Below, in pieces: positions 35,685-43,208 of a stretch of DNA of 64,000 nt. Source of the stretch: Cupriavidus necator (GTDB lineage Bacteria > Pseudomonadota > Gammaproteobacteria > Burkholderiales > Burkholderiaceae); assembly GCA_022041995.1 (NCBI GenBank), contig CP074390.1:496001-560000 (forward strand), given 5' to 3'. The notes beneath the pieces were generated by a model. The model did not search any database, was not told where the DNA came from, and worked only from the letters and a program-made list of their open reading frames with translations. The translations under genes and the position numbers were made by a program. Position 1 is the stretch's first letter. The number at the start of each line of letters is the position of its first letter.

Positions 35685-36509
35685 GTGGATTCAGGTAATG
35701 AAGGCAACGGGCTGCGCACAAGGCGCGAGCGTTCGTCCCTGTTCGTCGGTTCGGTGGAAAAGGCCTTCCAGGTGCTGGAAGCCTTCCACGGCCCGGACCG
35801 CCGCCTGATGTCGATGGCGGAGATCGCGCGGGCGGCCGATCTCGACCGCAGCGCAACGCAGCGGCTGGTGCACACCCTGGAACAGCTGGGCTACATCCGG
35901 CGCCTGCCCGATTCGGCGATGTACGGGCTTGCGTCCAAGGCACTGGGCCTGTCGTACAACTACCTGCGCTCCAACGACCTGGTCGAGCGCGCATCGCCCT
36001 ACCTGCTCGATATCAGCCGCACGCTGGGAGAAACCGCCAACCTGCAGGAACTCGACGGGCACGAGATCGTGTTCCTGGCCCGCTTCCCCGGGCAGCACCT
36101 GATCAACGTCGATTTCGGGGTCGGATACCGGCTCCCGGCCGTGTACACCGCGTCCGGGATTGCGATCCTGTCGAAGCTGCCCGAAGCGCAGCGCCTGGAG
36201 GTGGTGCGGGCGACCGCACTGAACCCCATCACGCCGTTCACCGAAACCGACCCCGACAAGCTGATGACGGCGATCCGCGAGGCCGGTGAACGCGGCTATG
36301 CCGTGGCTATCAACCAGACCGTGGTCGGCGACATCTCCGTCGCAGCCGCAATCACCGACCACCGCGGCCTGCCGGTCGGGGCCATCAACATCTCCGTCCC
36401 TTCCACGCGCTGGACGCTGGAAACCGCGCAGGCCAAGCTGGCCCCGCATGTGCAGGTGGCGGCCATGTCGATCTCGCAGGCGAAGCGGATGAGTTTTCAG
36501 ACGGCATGA
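35685..36509 (+). CDS. IclR-family transcriptional regulator
   Basis: 274-residue IclR regulator. The helix-turn-helix region is SMAEIARAADLDRSATQRLVHTLEQLGYI; the effector domain includes LQELDGHEIVFLARFPGQH and TASGIAILSKLPEAQR. It begins with GTG at 35685, preceded by AGGAGG. It closes the 28.1-36.5 kb gene run and is the probable regulator of that cluster. Confidence 0.92.
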   Translation: MDSGNEGNGLRTRRERSSLFVGSVEKAFQVLEAFHGPDRRLMSMAEIARAADLDRSATQRLVHTLEQLGYIRRLPDSAMYGLASKALGLSYNYLRSNDLVERASPYLLDISRTLGETANLQELDGHEIVFLARFPGQHLINVDFGVGYRLPAVYTASGIAILSKLPEAQRLEVVRATALNPITPFTETDPDKLMTAIREAGERGYAVAINQTVVGDISVAAAITDHRGLPVGAINISVPSTRWTLETAQAKLAPHVQVAAMSISQAKRMSFQTA

Positions 36510-36527
36510 GCGATGCCAAGGACAGGG

Positions 36528-37133
36528 ATGACCAAGCCAGTTCCCGCCCAGCGTTCTTCCCTCCAGGCACTCCTGACTGAAGTGCGCGCCTGCCGCGCCT
36601 GTGCGCCCCACCTGCCGCTCGGCCCGCGCCCGGTCGTGCGCGCCGGGGCCGATGCACGCATCCTGATCGTCGGACAAGCCCCGGGGATACGCGTGCACGA
36701 AACCGGCATTCCCTGGAACGACGCAAGCGGCGACCGCCTGCGGCAGTGGCTTGGGGTCGATGCCGCCACCTTCCTCGACGAATCGCAGTTCGCGATCATC
36801 CCGATGGGGTTCTGCTATCCCGGACGCGGCAAGAGCGGCGACAACCCGCCGCGCCGCGAATGCGCGCCACTGTGGCTCGACCGGCTGCTGGCGGAACTGC
36901 CATCGCTCGAGCTGACCTTGCTGGTCGGCCAGTACGCGCAGCGCCATTTCCTCGGGGCGCGCCGCAAGCCGACGCTGACCGAGACCGTCAGGGCATGGAA
37001 GGACTACGCGCCCGACTTCGTGCCGTTGCCGCATCCGTCACCGCGCAACCAGCCGTGGTTCAAGCTGCATCCCTGGTTTGATGGCGAGGTGCTGCCGATG
37101 TTGCGCGAGCGGGTTGGCCGGCTTTTGCGGTAG
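36528..37133 (+). CDS. Uracil-DNA glycosylase family protein
   Basis: 201-residue glycosylase-fold protein. LLTEVRACRACAPHLPLGPRPVV contains two Cys of the family 4/5-type start but the other iron-sulfur ligands are not evident. Motif A is ILIVGQAPG (about 49-57), followed by PWNDASGDRLRQWLG, and the C-terminal HPSPRNQPWFKLHPWF matches motif B (HPSP-N). Together these fit single-domain UDG-like proteins removing uracil from DNA. ATG at 36513 is an alternative; AGGACAGGG just before 36528 favours the later one. It follows IclR closely but is functionally unrelated. Confidence 0.85.
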   Translation: MTKPVPAQRSSLQALLTEVRACRACAPHLPLGPRPVVRAGADARILIVGQAPGIRVHETGIPWNDASGDRLRQWLGVDAATFLDESQFAIIPMGFCYPGRGKSGDNPPRRECAPLWLDRLLAELPSLELTLLVGQYAQRHFLGARRKPTLTETVRAWKDYAPDFVPLPHPSPRNQPWFKLHPWFDGEVLPMLRERVGRLLR

Positions 37134-37160
37134 GTAGCAAGCGATACTCGCCCTCCCGCT

Positions 37161-37191
37161 GGCCGTAAAGCCCGAGGCCCGCCTTACGGCC
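37161..37191. terminator. Bidirectional hairpin between convergent genes
   Basis: GGCCGTAA (37161-37168) and TTACGGCC (37184-37191), perfect eight-base arms with a 15-base loop, in the 63 bp between the convergent UDG and IclR genes. No T run on either side, so termination strength is uncertain. Confidence 0.5.
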
Positions 37192-37196
37192 CCGGC

Positions 37197-38021
37197 TCAG
37201 TGCCCGCACAGCACCGCCGCCATCTCCCTTGCCGCCCCCTGCAGCGTCGGCACCGCCTGCAGCAGCGCCTCCAGCGATGCCCGCGCCGTCGGCGCATGAC
37301 AGGCAATCGCAGCCACCACCCGGCCTGAACCCTCCCCCTCCGGCTCGCGCACCGGCACTGCCACCGCGCACATGCCGCGCACGAATTCCTCATGGTCCAC
37401 GCCGATGCCGCGCGCGCCCAGCCGGTCCAGCTCGGTATTGAGTCCCGGCACATCGGACAGCGTGCGCGGCGTGTGTGGGGCCAGGTCCAGGCGCCTGAGC
37501 ATCTGCTGGCGTTCCAGCCGGTTCATCGCTGACAGGAACAGCTTGCCGCTGGCGGTGCAGTGCAGCGGCACGTGGATGCCGGGCGACAGCTGCAGGCGCA
37601 GTGGCTCGTGTGTCTCGACGCGCTCCACATAGAGGACCCGGTCGCCGTCGAGCGCGGTGAGGTTGCAGGTCTCGCCCAGGCTCGCCACCAGCCTGGCCAG
37701 GATGGCGCGGCACTCGCGCAGCATCGGCGGGCTCCTGAGGGTCTGCAGTGACAAGGCCGCGGCGCCCGGGCCGGGCACGTAGCCGCGCTCGGCGGGCATG
37801 CGGACCACGAAGCCGGTGCGCTCCAGGGCGGCCAGCAGGCGCATCAGCGTCGCCTTGGGCACATGCAGCCGCTGCGAAAGCTGGGAAAGCGTCTGCGGGT
37901 GCTGCGCCCTGGCCAGGCTGGACAGCACCATCAGCACGCGCAGGCTGCGCGCATCGTCCTCCACCGCCCCGTCTTCTGCTGCAGTGCGATTCTGAAACGG
38001 GAATTGCACGTTCTGTTTCAC
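37197..38021 (-). CDS. IclR-family transcriptional regulator
   Basis: 274-residue IclR regulator with helix-turn-helix TLSQLSQRLHVPKATLMRLLAALERTGFV and effector domain segments LGETCNLTALDGDRVLYVERV and LHCTASGKLFLSAMNRLER. The GTG start at 38021 is supported by GAGGAGA eight bases upstream; a longer version would include the palindromic intergenic DNA. It is divergent from the GMC oxidoreductase gene at 38152, its likely target. Confidence 0.9.
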   Translation of the reverse strand: MKQNVQFPFQNRTAAEDGAVEDDARSLRVLMVLSSLARAQHPQTLSQLSQRLHVPKATLMRLLAALERTGFVVRMPAERGYVPGPGAAALSLQTLRSPPMLRECRAILARLVASLGETCNLTALDGDRVLYVERVETHEPLRLQLSPGIHVPLHCTASGKLFLSAMNRLERQQMLRRLDLAPHTPRTLSDVPGLNTELDRLGARGIGVDHEEFVRGMCAVAVPVREPEGEGSGRVVAAIACHAPTARASLEALLQAVPTLQGAAREMAAVLCGH

Positions 38022-38091
38022 AACCGGCGTCTCCTCGCGATTGAGCTTTCCATTCCGGCCCGGAAAAATAAAATCCGGAACAGAACGTTTC
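38009..38091. promoter_or_regulatory. Inverted repeat in the IclR/GMC divergent region
   Basis: ACGTTCTGTTTC at 38009-38020 is repeated in inverted form as GGAACAGAACGT at 38077-38088, with an extra TTTC extending the second copy. The first copy overlaps the IclR start codon region and the second lies 60 bp before the GMC gene. Candidate binding sites for the IclR protein; binding is inferred from position only. Confidence 0.5.
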
Positions 38092-38151
38092 AAATTATAG
38101 GCCCAAGCCGGGTGGTTACGCGCCTGCCGGCCAGAAAAGGAGACAGCGACG

Positions 38152-39807
38152 ATGTCGCAAACCGTTGACTACATCGTGGTAGGCGCCGGCTCGGCCGGTT
38201 GCGTGCTGGCCAACCGGCTCAGCGAAGACGGCCGGTATTCGGTCTGCCTGCTGGAGGCCGGCCCGCCCGACCGCTACCCGTGGATCCATATCCCGATCGG
38301 CTATGGCAAGACCATGTTCCACAAGGAAGTGAACTGGGGCTTCTATACAGATCCCGATCCCAACATGCTCAATCGCCGCATCTACTGGCCGCGCGGCCGC
38401 ACGCTGGGCGGCAGCAGCGCCATCAACGGCCTGATCTACGTACGCGGCCAGCGCGAGGACTATGACCACTGGGAAACGCTGGGCAATCCGGGCTGGGGCT
38501 GGGACAACTGCCTGCCCTACTTCCGCAAGCTCGAGAACAACGACCTTGGCGCCGGCCCCACGCGCGGCACCGACGGCCCGCTGAACGCGACCTCGATCGA
38601 CCGGCAGCATCCGCTGGTCGATGCCTTCATCGGCGCCGGCCAGGCCCTGGGCCTGCCGCGCAAGACCGACTTCAATGGTGGCGACCAGGAGGGCGTGGGC
38701 TACTACCAGCTCACCACCCGCAACGGCTGGCGCTGCTCCACCGCGGTGGCCTACCTGCGTCCGGCGCGCGGGCGCGCGAACCTGCGCGTCGAGACCGATG
38801 CCCACACCACCGGGATCCTGTTCGAAGGCAAGCGTGCCGTGGGCGTGCGCTACACCCGGCATGGCCAGCCCTATATCCTGCGCGCGCGGCGCGAGGTGAT
38901 CCTGTGCGCCGGCGCGCTGCAGTCGCCGCAGTTGCTGCAGCTGTCGGGCATCGGCCCGGCGCCGTTGCTGCAGGACCTGGGCGTACCGGTGGTGCGTGCC
39001 CTGCCGGGCGTGGGCGAGAACCTGCAGGACCATCTGCAGGTGCGGCTGATCTACGAGGTGGCAAAGCCGATCACCACCAACGACCAGCTGCGCTCGCTGA
39101 CGGGCAAGGCGCGCATGGGCCTGGAATGGCTGCTGATGCGCAAGGGGCCGCTGGCGATCGGCATCAACCAGGGCGCGATGTTCTGCCGCGCCCTGCCGCA
39201 GGAAAACGCCACGCCGGACACGCAGTTCCATTTCTCGACCCTGTCCGCCGACATGGCGGGCGGCATGGTGCATCCCTTCTCCGGCTGCACCTATTCGGTA
39301 TGCCAGCTGCGGCCCGAGTCGCGCGGCACGGTGCGGATCCGCTCGACCGACCCATATGAGCCGCCGTCGATGCAGCCCAACTACCTGTCGGCCGAGCTGG
39401 ACCGGCGCTGCACCGTGGCAGCGGTGCGCTACGCCCGGCGCGTGGCGCAGACCGAACCGATGCGCGGCCTGATGAAACGCGAGTTCCGGCCGGGCGACGA
39501 GGTGCGCAGCGACGACGAGATCCTGCACTTCTGCCGCGAGTACGGCGCCACCATCTTCCATCCGTCGGGCACCGCGAAAATGGGTCCCGCCGCTGATCCG
39601 CTGGCAGTGGTCGATGCGCGCCTGCGCGTGCATGGCGTGGGCGGGCTGCGCGTGGTGGACTGCTCGGTGATGCCCACGCTGGTCTCGGGCAACACCAACG
39701 TGCCGGTGGTGATGATGGCCGAACGCGCGGCCGACTTCATCCGCGAAGACGCACGGCGGGAAATGCATCCCGTCGATGCAGCGTGCCCGATGGCAGCAGC
39801 CGCCTGA
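38152..39807 (+). CDS. GMC-family FAD oxidoreductase (choline/alcohol dehydrogenase-like)
   Basis: 551-residue GMC flavoprotein oxidising an alcohol to an aldehyde. FAD site DYIVVGAGSAGCVLANRLSED (residues about 5-25); GMC signature 1 RTLGGSSAINGLIYVRG; signature 2 GALQSPQLLQLSGIGP; active-site His in IFHPSGTAKMG and His/Asn pair position in VSGNTNVPV. GGAGACAGC precedes the ATG. Next gene is an MHS-family transporter, 129 bp on, with IclR divergent and GntR downstream. The substrate is unknown. Confidence 0.92.
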   Translation: MSQTVDYIVVGAGSAGCVLANRLSEDGRYSVCLLEAGPPDRYPWIHIPIGYGKTMFHKEVNWGFYTDPDPNMLNRRIYWPRGRTLGGSSAINGLIYVRGQREDYDHWETLGNPGWGWDNCLPYFRKLENNDLGAGPTRGTDGPLNATSIDRQHPLVDAFIGAGQALGLPRKTDFNGGDQEGVGYYQLTTRNGWRCSTAVAYLRPARGRANLRVETDAHTTGILFEGKRAVGVRYTRHGQPYILRARREVILCAGALQSPQLLQLSGIGPAPLLQDLGVPVVRALPGVGENLQDHLQVRLIYEVAKPITTNDQLRSLTGKARMGLEWLLMRKGPLAIGINQGAMFCRALPQENATPDTQFHFSTLSADMAGGMVHPFSGCTYSVCQLRPESRGTVRIRSTDPYEPPSMQPNYLSAELDRRCTVAAVRYARRVAQTEPMRGLMKREFRPGDEVRSDDEILHFCREYGATIFHPSGTAKMGPAADPLAVVDARLRVHGVGGLRVVDCSVMPTLVSGNTNVPVVMMAERAADFIREDARREMHPVDAACPMAAAA

Positions 39808-39936
39808 GCGGCTCGCGCCAAGCCTCGTTGCGAACAAGCAAGGCCAGGCATCCATAACAAGGCCAAACCCCGCAGTGCATCCGGCGTCCATAACCATCCT
39901 TCCAGAGGACGCCGACCAACACCAGAGGAGACAAGC

Positions 39937-41265
39937 ATGACAAGCCCCAACGAACAGGCGATCCGCAAGGTCGCGCTGGCGTCCGTGATCGGCGCCACCA
40001 TCGAGTGGTATGACTTCTTCCTGTACGGCGTGGTCGCCGGCCTGGTCTTCAACAAGCTGTACTTCCCCGGCAATGACCCGCTGGTAGCCACCATGCTGGC
40101 CTACACCACCTTTGCGGTGGGCTTTGTCACGCGGCCGCTGGGCGGCGTGATCTTCGGGCACTTTGGCGACAAGGTCGGCCGCAAGAGCATGCTGGTGATC
40201 ACACTGATGATCATGGGCGTGTCCACCTTCCTGATCGGGCTGGTGCCAACCTACGACAGCATCGGCATCCTGGCGCCGATCCTGTTGCTGCTGTTGCGCG
40301 TGCTGCAGGGCATCGGCCTGGGCGGCGAATGGGGCGGTGCGGTGCTGATGGCCTATGAGTACGCACCGCCGGGCAAAAGGGGCTTCTATGCGTCGCTGCC
40401 GCAGATCGGGCTGGCGATCGGACTGTGCCTGGCGTCCGGCGTGGTGGCGCTGCTGTCGCTGACCCTGACCGACGCGCAGTTCCTGGCCTGGGGCTGGCGC
40501 GTGGCCTTCCTGATCTCAGCGGGGATGGTGTTCGTGGGCATGTATATCCGCCTCAACGTCAAGGAGACGCCTGAATTCGCCGTGATCAAGCAGCGCAATG
40601 CCGAGACGCAGATCCCCTTTGTCGACATGATGCGGCGCTACCCGGGCAATATCCTCAAGGGCATGGGCGCGCGCTATATCGACGGGGTCTTCTTCAACAT
40701 CTTCGGCGTGTTCTCGATCACCTACCTGACCCAGACCATCCATATCAGCCGGACTGAAGCGCTGGTCGGCGTGATGGCGGCGGCGATTGCGATGTGCTTC
40801 TTCATTCCGTTCTTCGGCCACCTGTCCGACCGCATCGGCCGCACCCGCGTGTATTTCTGGGGCTCGCTGATCACGGCCCTGTCCGCCTTCCCGGCGTTCT
40901 GGCTGATGCTGAACAGCGGCGGCAACACCATGCTGCTGTGGCTGTCCATCGTGGTGCCGTTCGGCATCCTCTACGCCGCGGTCTACGGCCCGGAAGCGGC
41001 GCTGTTCTGCGAGCTGTTCGATGCCAGGGTGCGATACACCGGGATCTCGTTCGTCTACCAGTTCTCGGGGATCTTCGCGTCCGGCATCACGCCCATCATC
41101 GCCACGGCACTGCTCAGGTCGGGCGGCGGCAAGCCCTGGCAGATCTGCGCCTACGTGGCCTTTGCGGGGCTTGTGTCGGCGTTGTCGGTGGCGCTGATCG
41201 GGCGGGGCGAAGGCTCCCAGGCGCGGCGCGAAAACGGCATGCCGCTGCGCGGTCCGGCGCGCTAG
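39937..41265 (+). CDS. MFS transporter of the metabolite:H+ symporter (MHS) family
   Basis: 442-residue, 12-helix major facilitator. The start IRKVALASVIGATIEWYDFFLYG and GVIFGHFGDKVGRKSMLVITL are MHS signatures (ShiA, ProP, KgtP, citrate transporters). GLGGEWGGAVLMAYEYAP is the helix 4-5 motif and GHLSDRIGRTRVYFWG the second-half loop. AGAGGAGAC precedes the ATG. It is presumably the uptake system for the substrate of the GMC oxidoreductase upstream. Confidence 0.92.
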   Translation: MTSPNEQAIRKVALASVIGATIEWYDFFLYGVVAGLVFNKLYFPGNDPLVATMLAYTTFAVGFVTRPLGGVIFGHFGDKVGRKSMLVITLMIMGVSTFLIGLVPTYDSIGILAPILLLLLRVLQGIGLGGEWGGAVLMAYEYAPPGKRGFYASLPQIGLAIGLCLASGVVALLSLTLTDAQFLAWGWRVAFLISAGMVFVGMYIRLNVKETPEFAVIKQRNAETQIPFVDMMRRYPGNILKGMGARYIDGVFFNIFGVFSITYLTQTIHISRTEALVGVMAAAIAMCFFIPFFGHLSDRIGRTRVYFWGSLITALSAFPAFWLMLNSGGNTMLLWLSIVVPFGILYAAVYGPEAALFCELFDARVRYTGISFVYQFSGIFASGITPIIATALLRSGGGKPWQICAYVAFAGLVSALSVALIGRGEGSQARRENGMPLRGPAR

Positions 41266-41316
41266 GCCGGTCGGCAATGTCTTAGAATGGCGCAACGCCA
41301 ATGACAGGGACATTGC

Positions 41317-42041
41317 ATGCAAACTCCGGACGGCACCGGTGCGGCCGCCGCCCCGCTCCTGCCCAGGGTCGTGCGCCAGCGGCTGCACGACACCGTGGTC
41401 GACCACCTGCGCAACTTTATCGTCGAGGGGTGCTGCCGCCGGGCATGAAGCTCAATGAGCGCGAGCTGTGTGAAACGCTGGGCATCTCGCGCACGCCGCT
41501 GCGCGAGGCGCTGAAGGTGCTGGCCGCCGAGGGGCTGATCGAGATCTCGCCCAACCGCGGCGCGAGCGTGTCACGGATGAGCGAGGCCGAGGCCTGGGAA
41601 GCCTTCGAGCTGATGAGCGGCCTGGAGGCCTTTGCCGGGGAGCTGGCGTGCGAGCGCATCACGCCGCCGGAGCTGGCGCAGATCAAGGCGCTGCACTACG
41701 CCATGCTGGCCTGCCGCGCGCAGAACGACCTGCCCGGCTACTACGCCCGCAACCAGGAGATCCACGACCGCATTGCCGAGGCCGCGCGCAACCAGACGCT
41801 GCAGCAGACCTACCTGACGCTCAACCGGCGGCTCAAGGCAATGCGTTTCCGCTCCAACCACCAGACCGCCAAATGGGACCGCGCCGTGCACGATCACGAG
41901 GAGATGATCCGCGCGCTGGAAGCCCGCGACGGCAAGCGGCTGGCGGCCATCCTGCGCCAGCACTTGCTGGACAAGCGCGCCGCGCTGATGCAGATCCATC
42001 CCGACCCGATCGCTGGCGTGCCGGCGGTGCCGAATGCCTGA
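41317..42041 (+). pseudogene. GntR-family (FadR/FCD subfamily) regulator, frameshifted in the HTH region
   Basis: GntR regulator with a C-terminal FCD domain (FELMSGLEAFAGELACERI, then YARNQEIHDRIAEAARN and VHDHEEMIRALEARDG). The true N-terminus MQTPDGTGAAAAPLLPRVV through HLRNFIVEG starts at 41317, with AGGGA upstream, but the frame runs to a stop at 41448. The helix-turn-helix and rest (VLPPGMKLNERELCETLGI) continue in the next frame. Adding one G to the run 41427-41430 gives a normal 241-residue protein. It is either a sequencing error or an inactivated regulator of the GMC/MHS pair. Confidence 0.85.
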
Positions 42042-42059
42042 GGCCTGGGCCCTAAGCCG

Positions 42060-42728
42060 TCAGGCGGCCGCCCCGGCATCGGGACGATCCAGGTACCCGC
42101 CGACGATACGGACCAGCAGCGGCAGCTTGCCGGTAAAGAAGTGGTCCGCCCCCGGCACCACCACTACGGGCAGCCCCTGCGGGCGCGCCCAGTCGAACAG
42201 CGCGCCGAGTTCCGCGCGCTCGTCACGCTCACCGTGGACCACCAGGCAATCGGCGGGCACGGCCGGCGTGTCGTAGCTGCGATGCGCCTTGACGGTGCCG
42301 TAAGGCGTGCCGGCAAGCACCAGGTGACGGATCGGCACGGACTGCGCCGCCAGCGTGGCGGCGACATGGGCCATGACGAACGCACCAAAGGAAAAGCCGG
42401 CCAGTGCCAGCGGCAAGCCGGGATGGGCCCCGCGCAGATGGGCGACGACGGCGAGCATGTCCTGCGCCTCGCCGCTGCCCTGGTCATGCTTGCCCGCGGA
42501 CCCCTCGACCCCGCGGAAATTCGGCCGCACAGTCAGGAAGCCGCGTGCCACCAGCGCCTTGGCCAGCTGGTGCGGCACCTTGTGCGTGGCCGAGCCGCCC
42601 AGCAGCGGATGCGGATGCGCGACCACGGCGATGCCGCGCGGCGCGCCGGCAGGACGGTCGACCAACATTTCAATCTGCCCGGCCTCGCCGCCGAGCTGCG
42701 CCTTTTCCGTGCCTGACGGAACAGCCAT
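42060..42728 (-). CDS. Alpha/beta-hydrolase (dienelactone hydrolase-like)
   Basis: 222-residue hydrolase of the small bacterial group with VVAHPHPLLGGSATHKVPHQLAKAL and LALAGFSFGAFVMAHVAA, where Ser in GFSFG is the nucleophile. The acid is probably Asp in VVHGERDE and the base His in VPGADHFF. Cytoplasmic, no signal peptide. AGGAGAAGG precedes the ATG. It converges on the GntR gene with an 18-bp gap. Substrate unknown. Confidence 0.9.
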   Translation of the reverse strand: MAVPSGTEKAQLGGEAGQIEMLVDRPAGAPRGIAVVAHPHPLLGGSATHKVPHQLAKALVARGFLTVRPNFRGVEGSAGKHDQGSGEAQDMLAVVAHLRGAHPGLPLALAGFSFGAFVMAHVAATLAAQSVPIRHLVLAGTPYGTVKAHRSYDTPAVPADCLVVHGERDERAELGALFDWARPQGLPVVVVPGADHFFTGKLPLLVRIVGGYLDRPDAGAAA

Positions 42729-43208
42729 GCCTTCTCCTGGTGATGACGATAGGCCGCCCGCGGCCTGAAAACCGTGATGGTAATGCGATTCCGGCAGGCC
42801 GCGCCGGCTGGCGCCCGGCCCTGCACCGCGCGCCCGCGCGCGCGTATCCGTATCAAAATGTCAGCCAGTGCATTATCCGACGCACCACGGCGTCGGGTGG
42901 CGCATTCGCTTTCGTATAATCCTGCGAACCGCGGCAAGGCCGTTTTTCGTTTTCCCCTTGGTCCCGCCGCCATCGGTCAGCACGTCCCGTGTCACGCACA
43001 CCGGCCTGCCAGGCAGCCCGCCGCGCTTCGTGCCCTGACCAGACTTCGCCGAAGGGAGCGCCAGCGAGCGGTCATCCCTTCCCGTGTTCATTGCCGGTGT
43101 CCCGGCCGTTCCCGCATCCCGTCGCCGCCGCATCCGACGCGTGCCAGCGCGATGCCCCTGCCGATGCCGGAGCCGCCGCAAGCCGTCACCATCCGACGAG
43201 ATTGCGCC
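42729..43208. other. Divergent intergenic region with a TATAAT box
   Basis: 480 bp between the hydrolase and MscS genes. A consensus TATAAT occurs at 42915-42920 on the plus strand; no good -35 is seen 17 bp upstream. If used, it would give a leader of about 280 nucleotides ahead of the MscS start. An in-frame extension of the channel gene covers this stretch but has no conserved features and is not taken as coding. Confidence 0.45.

Noticed and set aside
38116-40161. 681-codon minus-strand frame opposite the GMC oxidoreductase
   Set aside because: Shadow of the GMC and MHS genes, rich in His/Arg/Ala as expected for antisense of GC-rich coding DNA.
42774-43208. N-terminal extension of the MscS channel gene
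   Set aside because: Low-complexity Arg/Pro sequence ahead of a normal signal peptide; the start at 43209 is sufficient.
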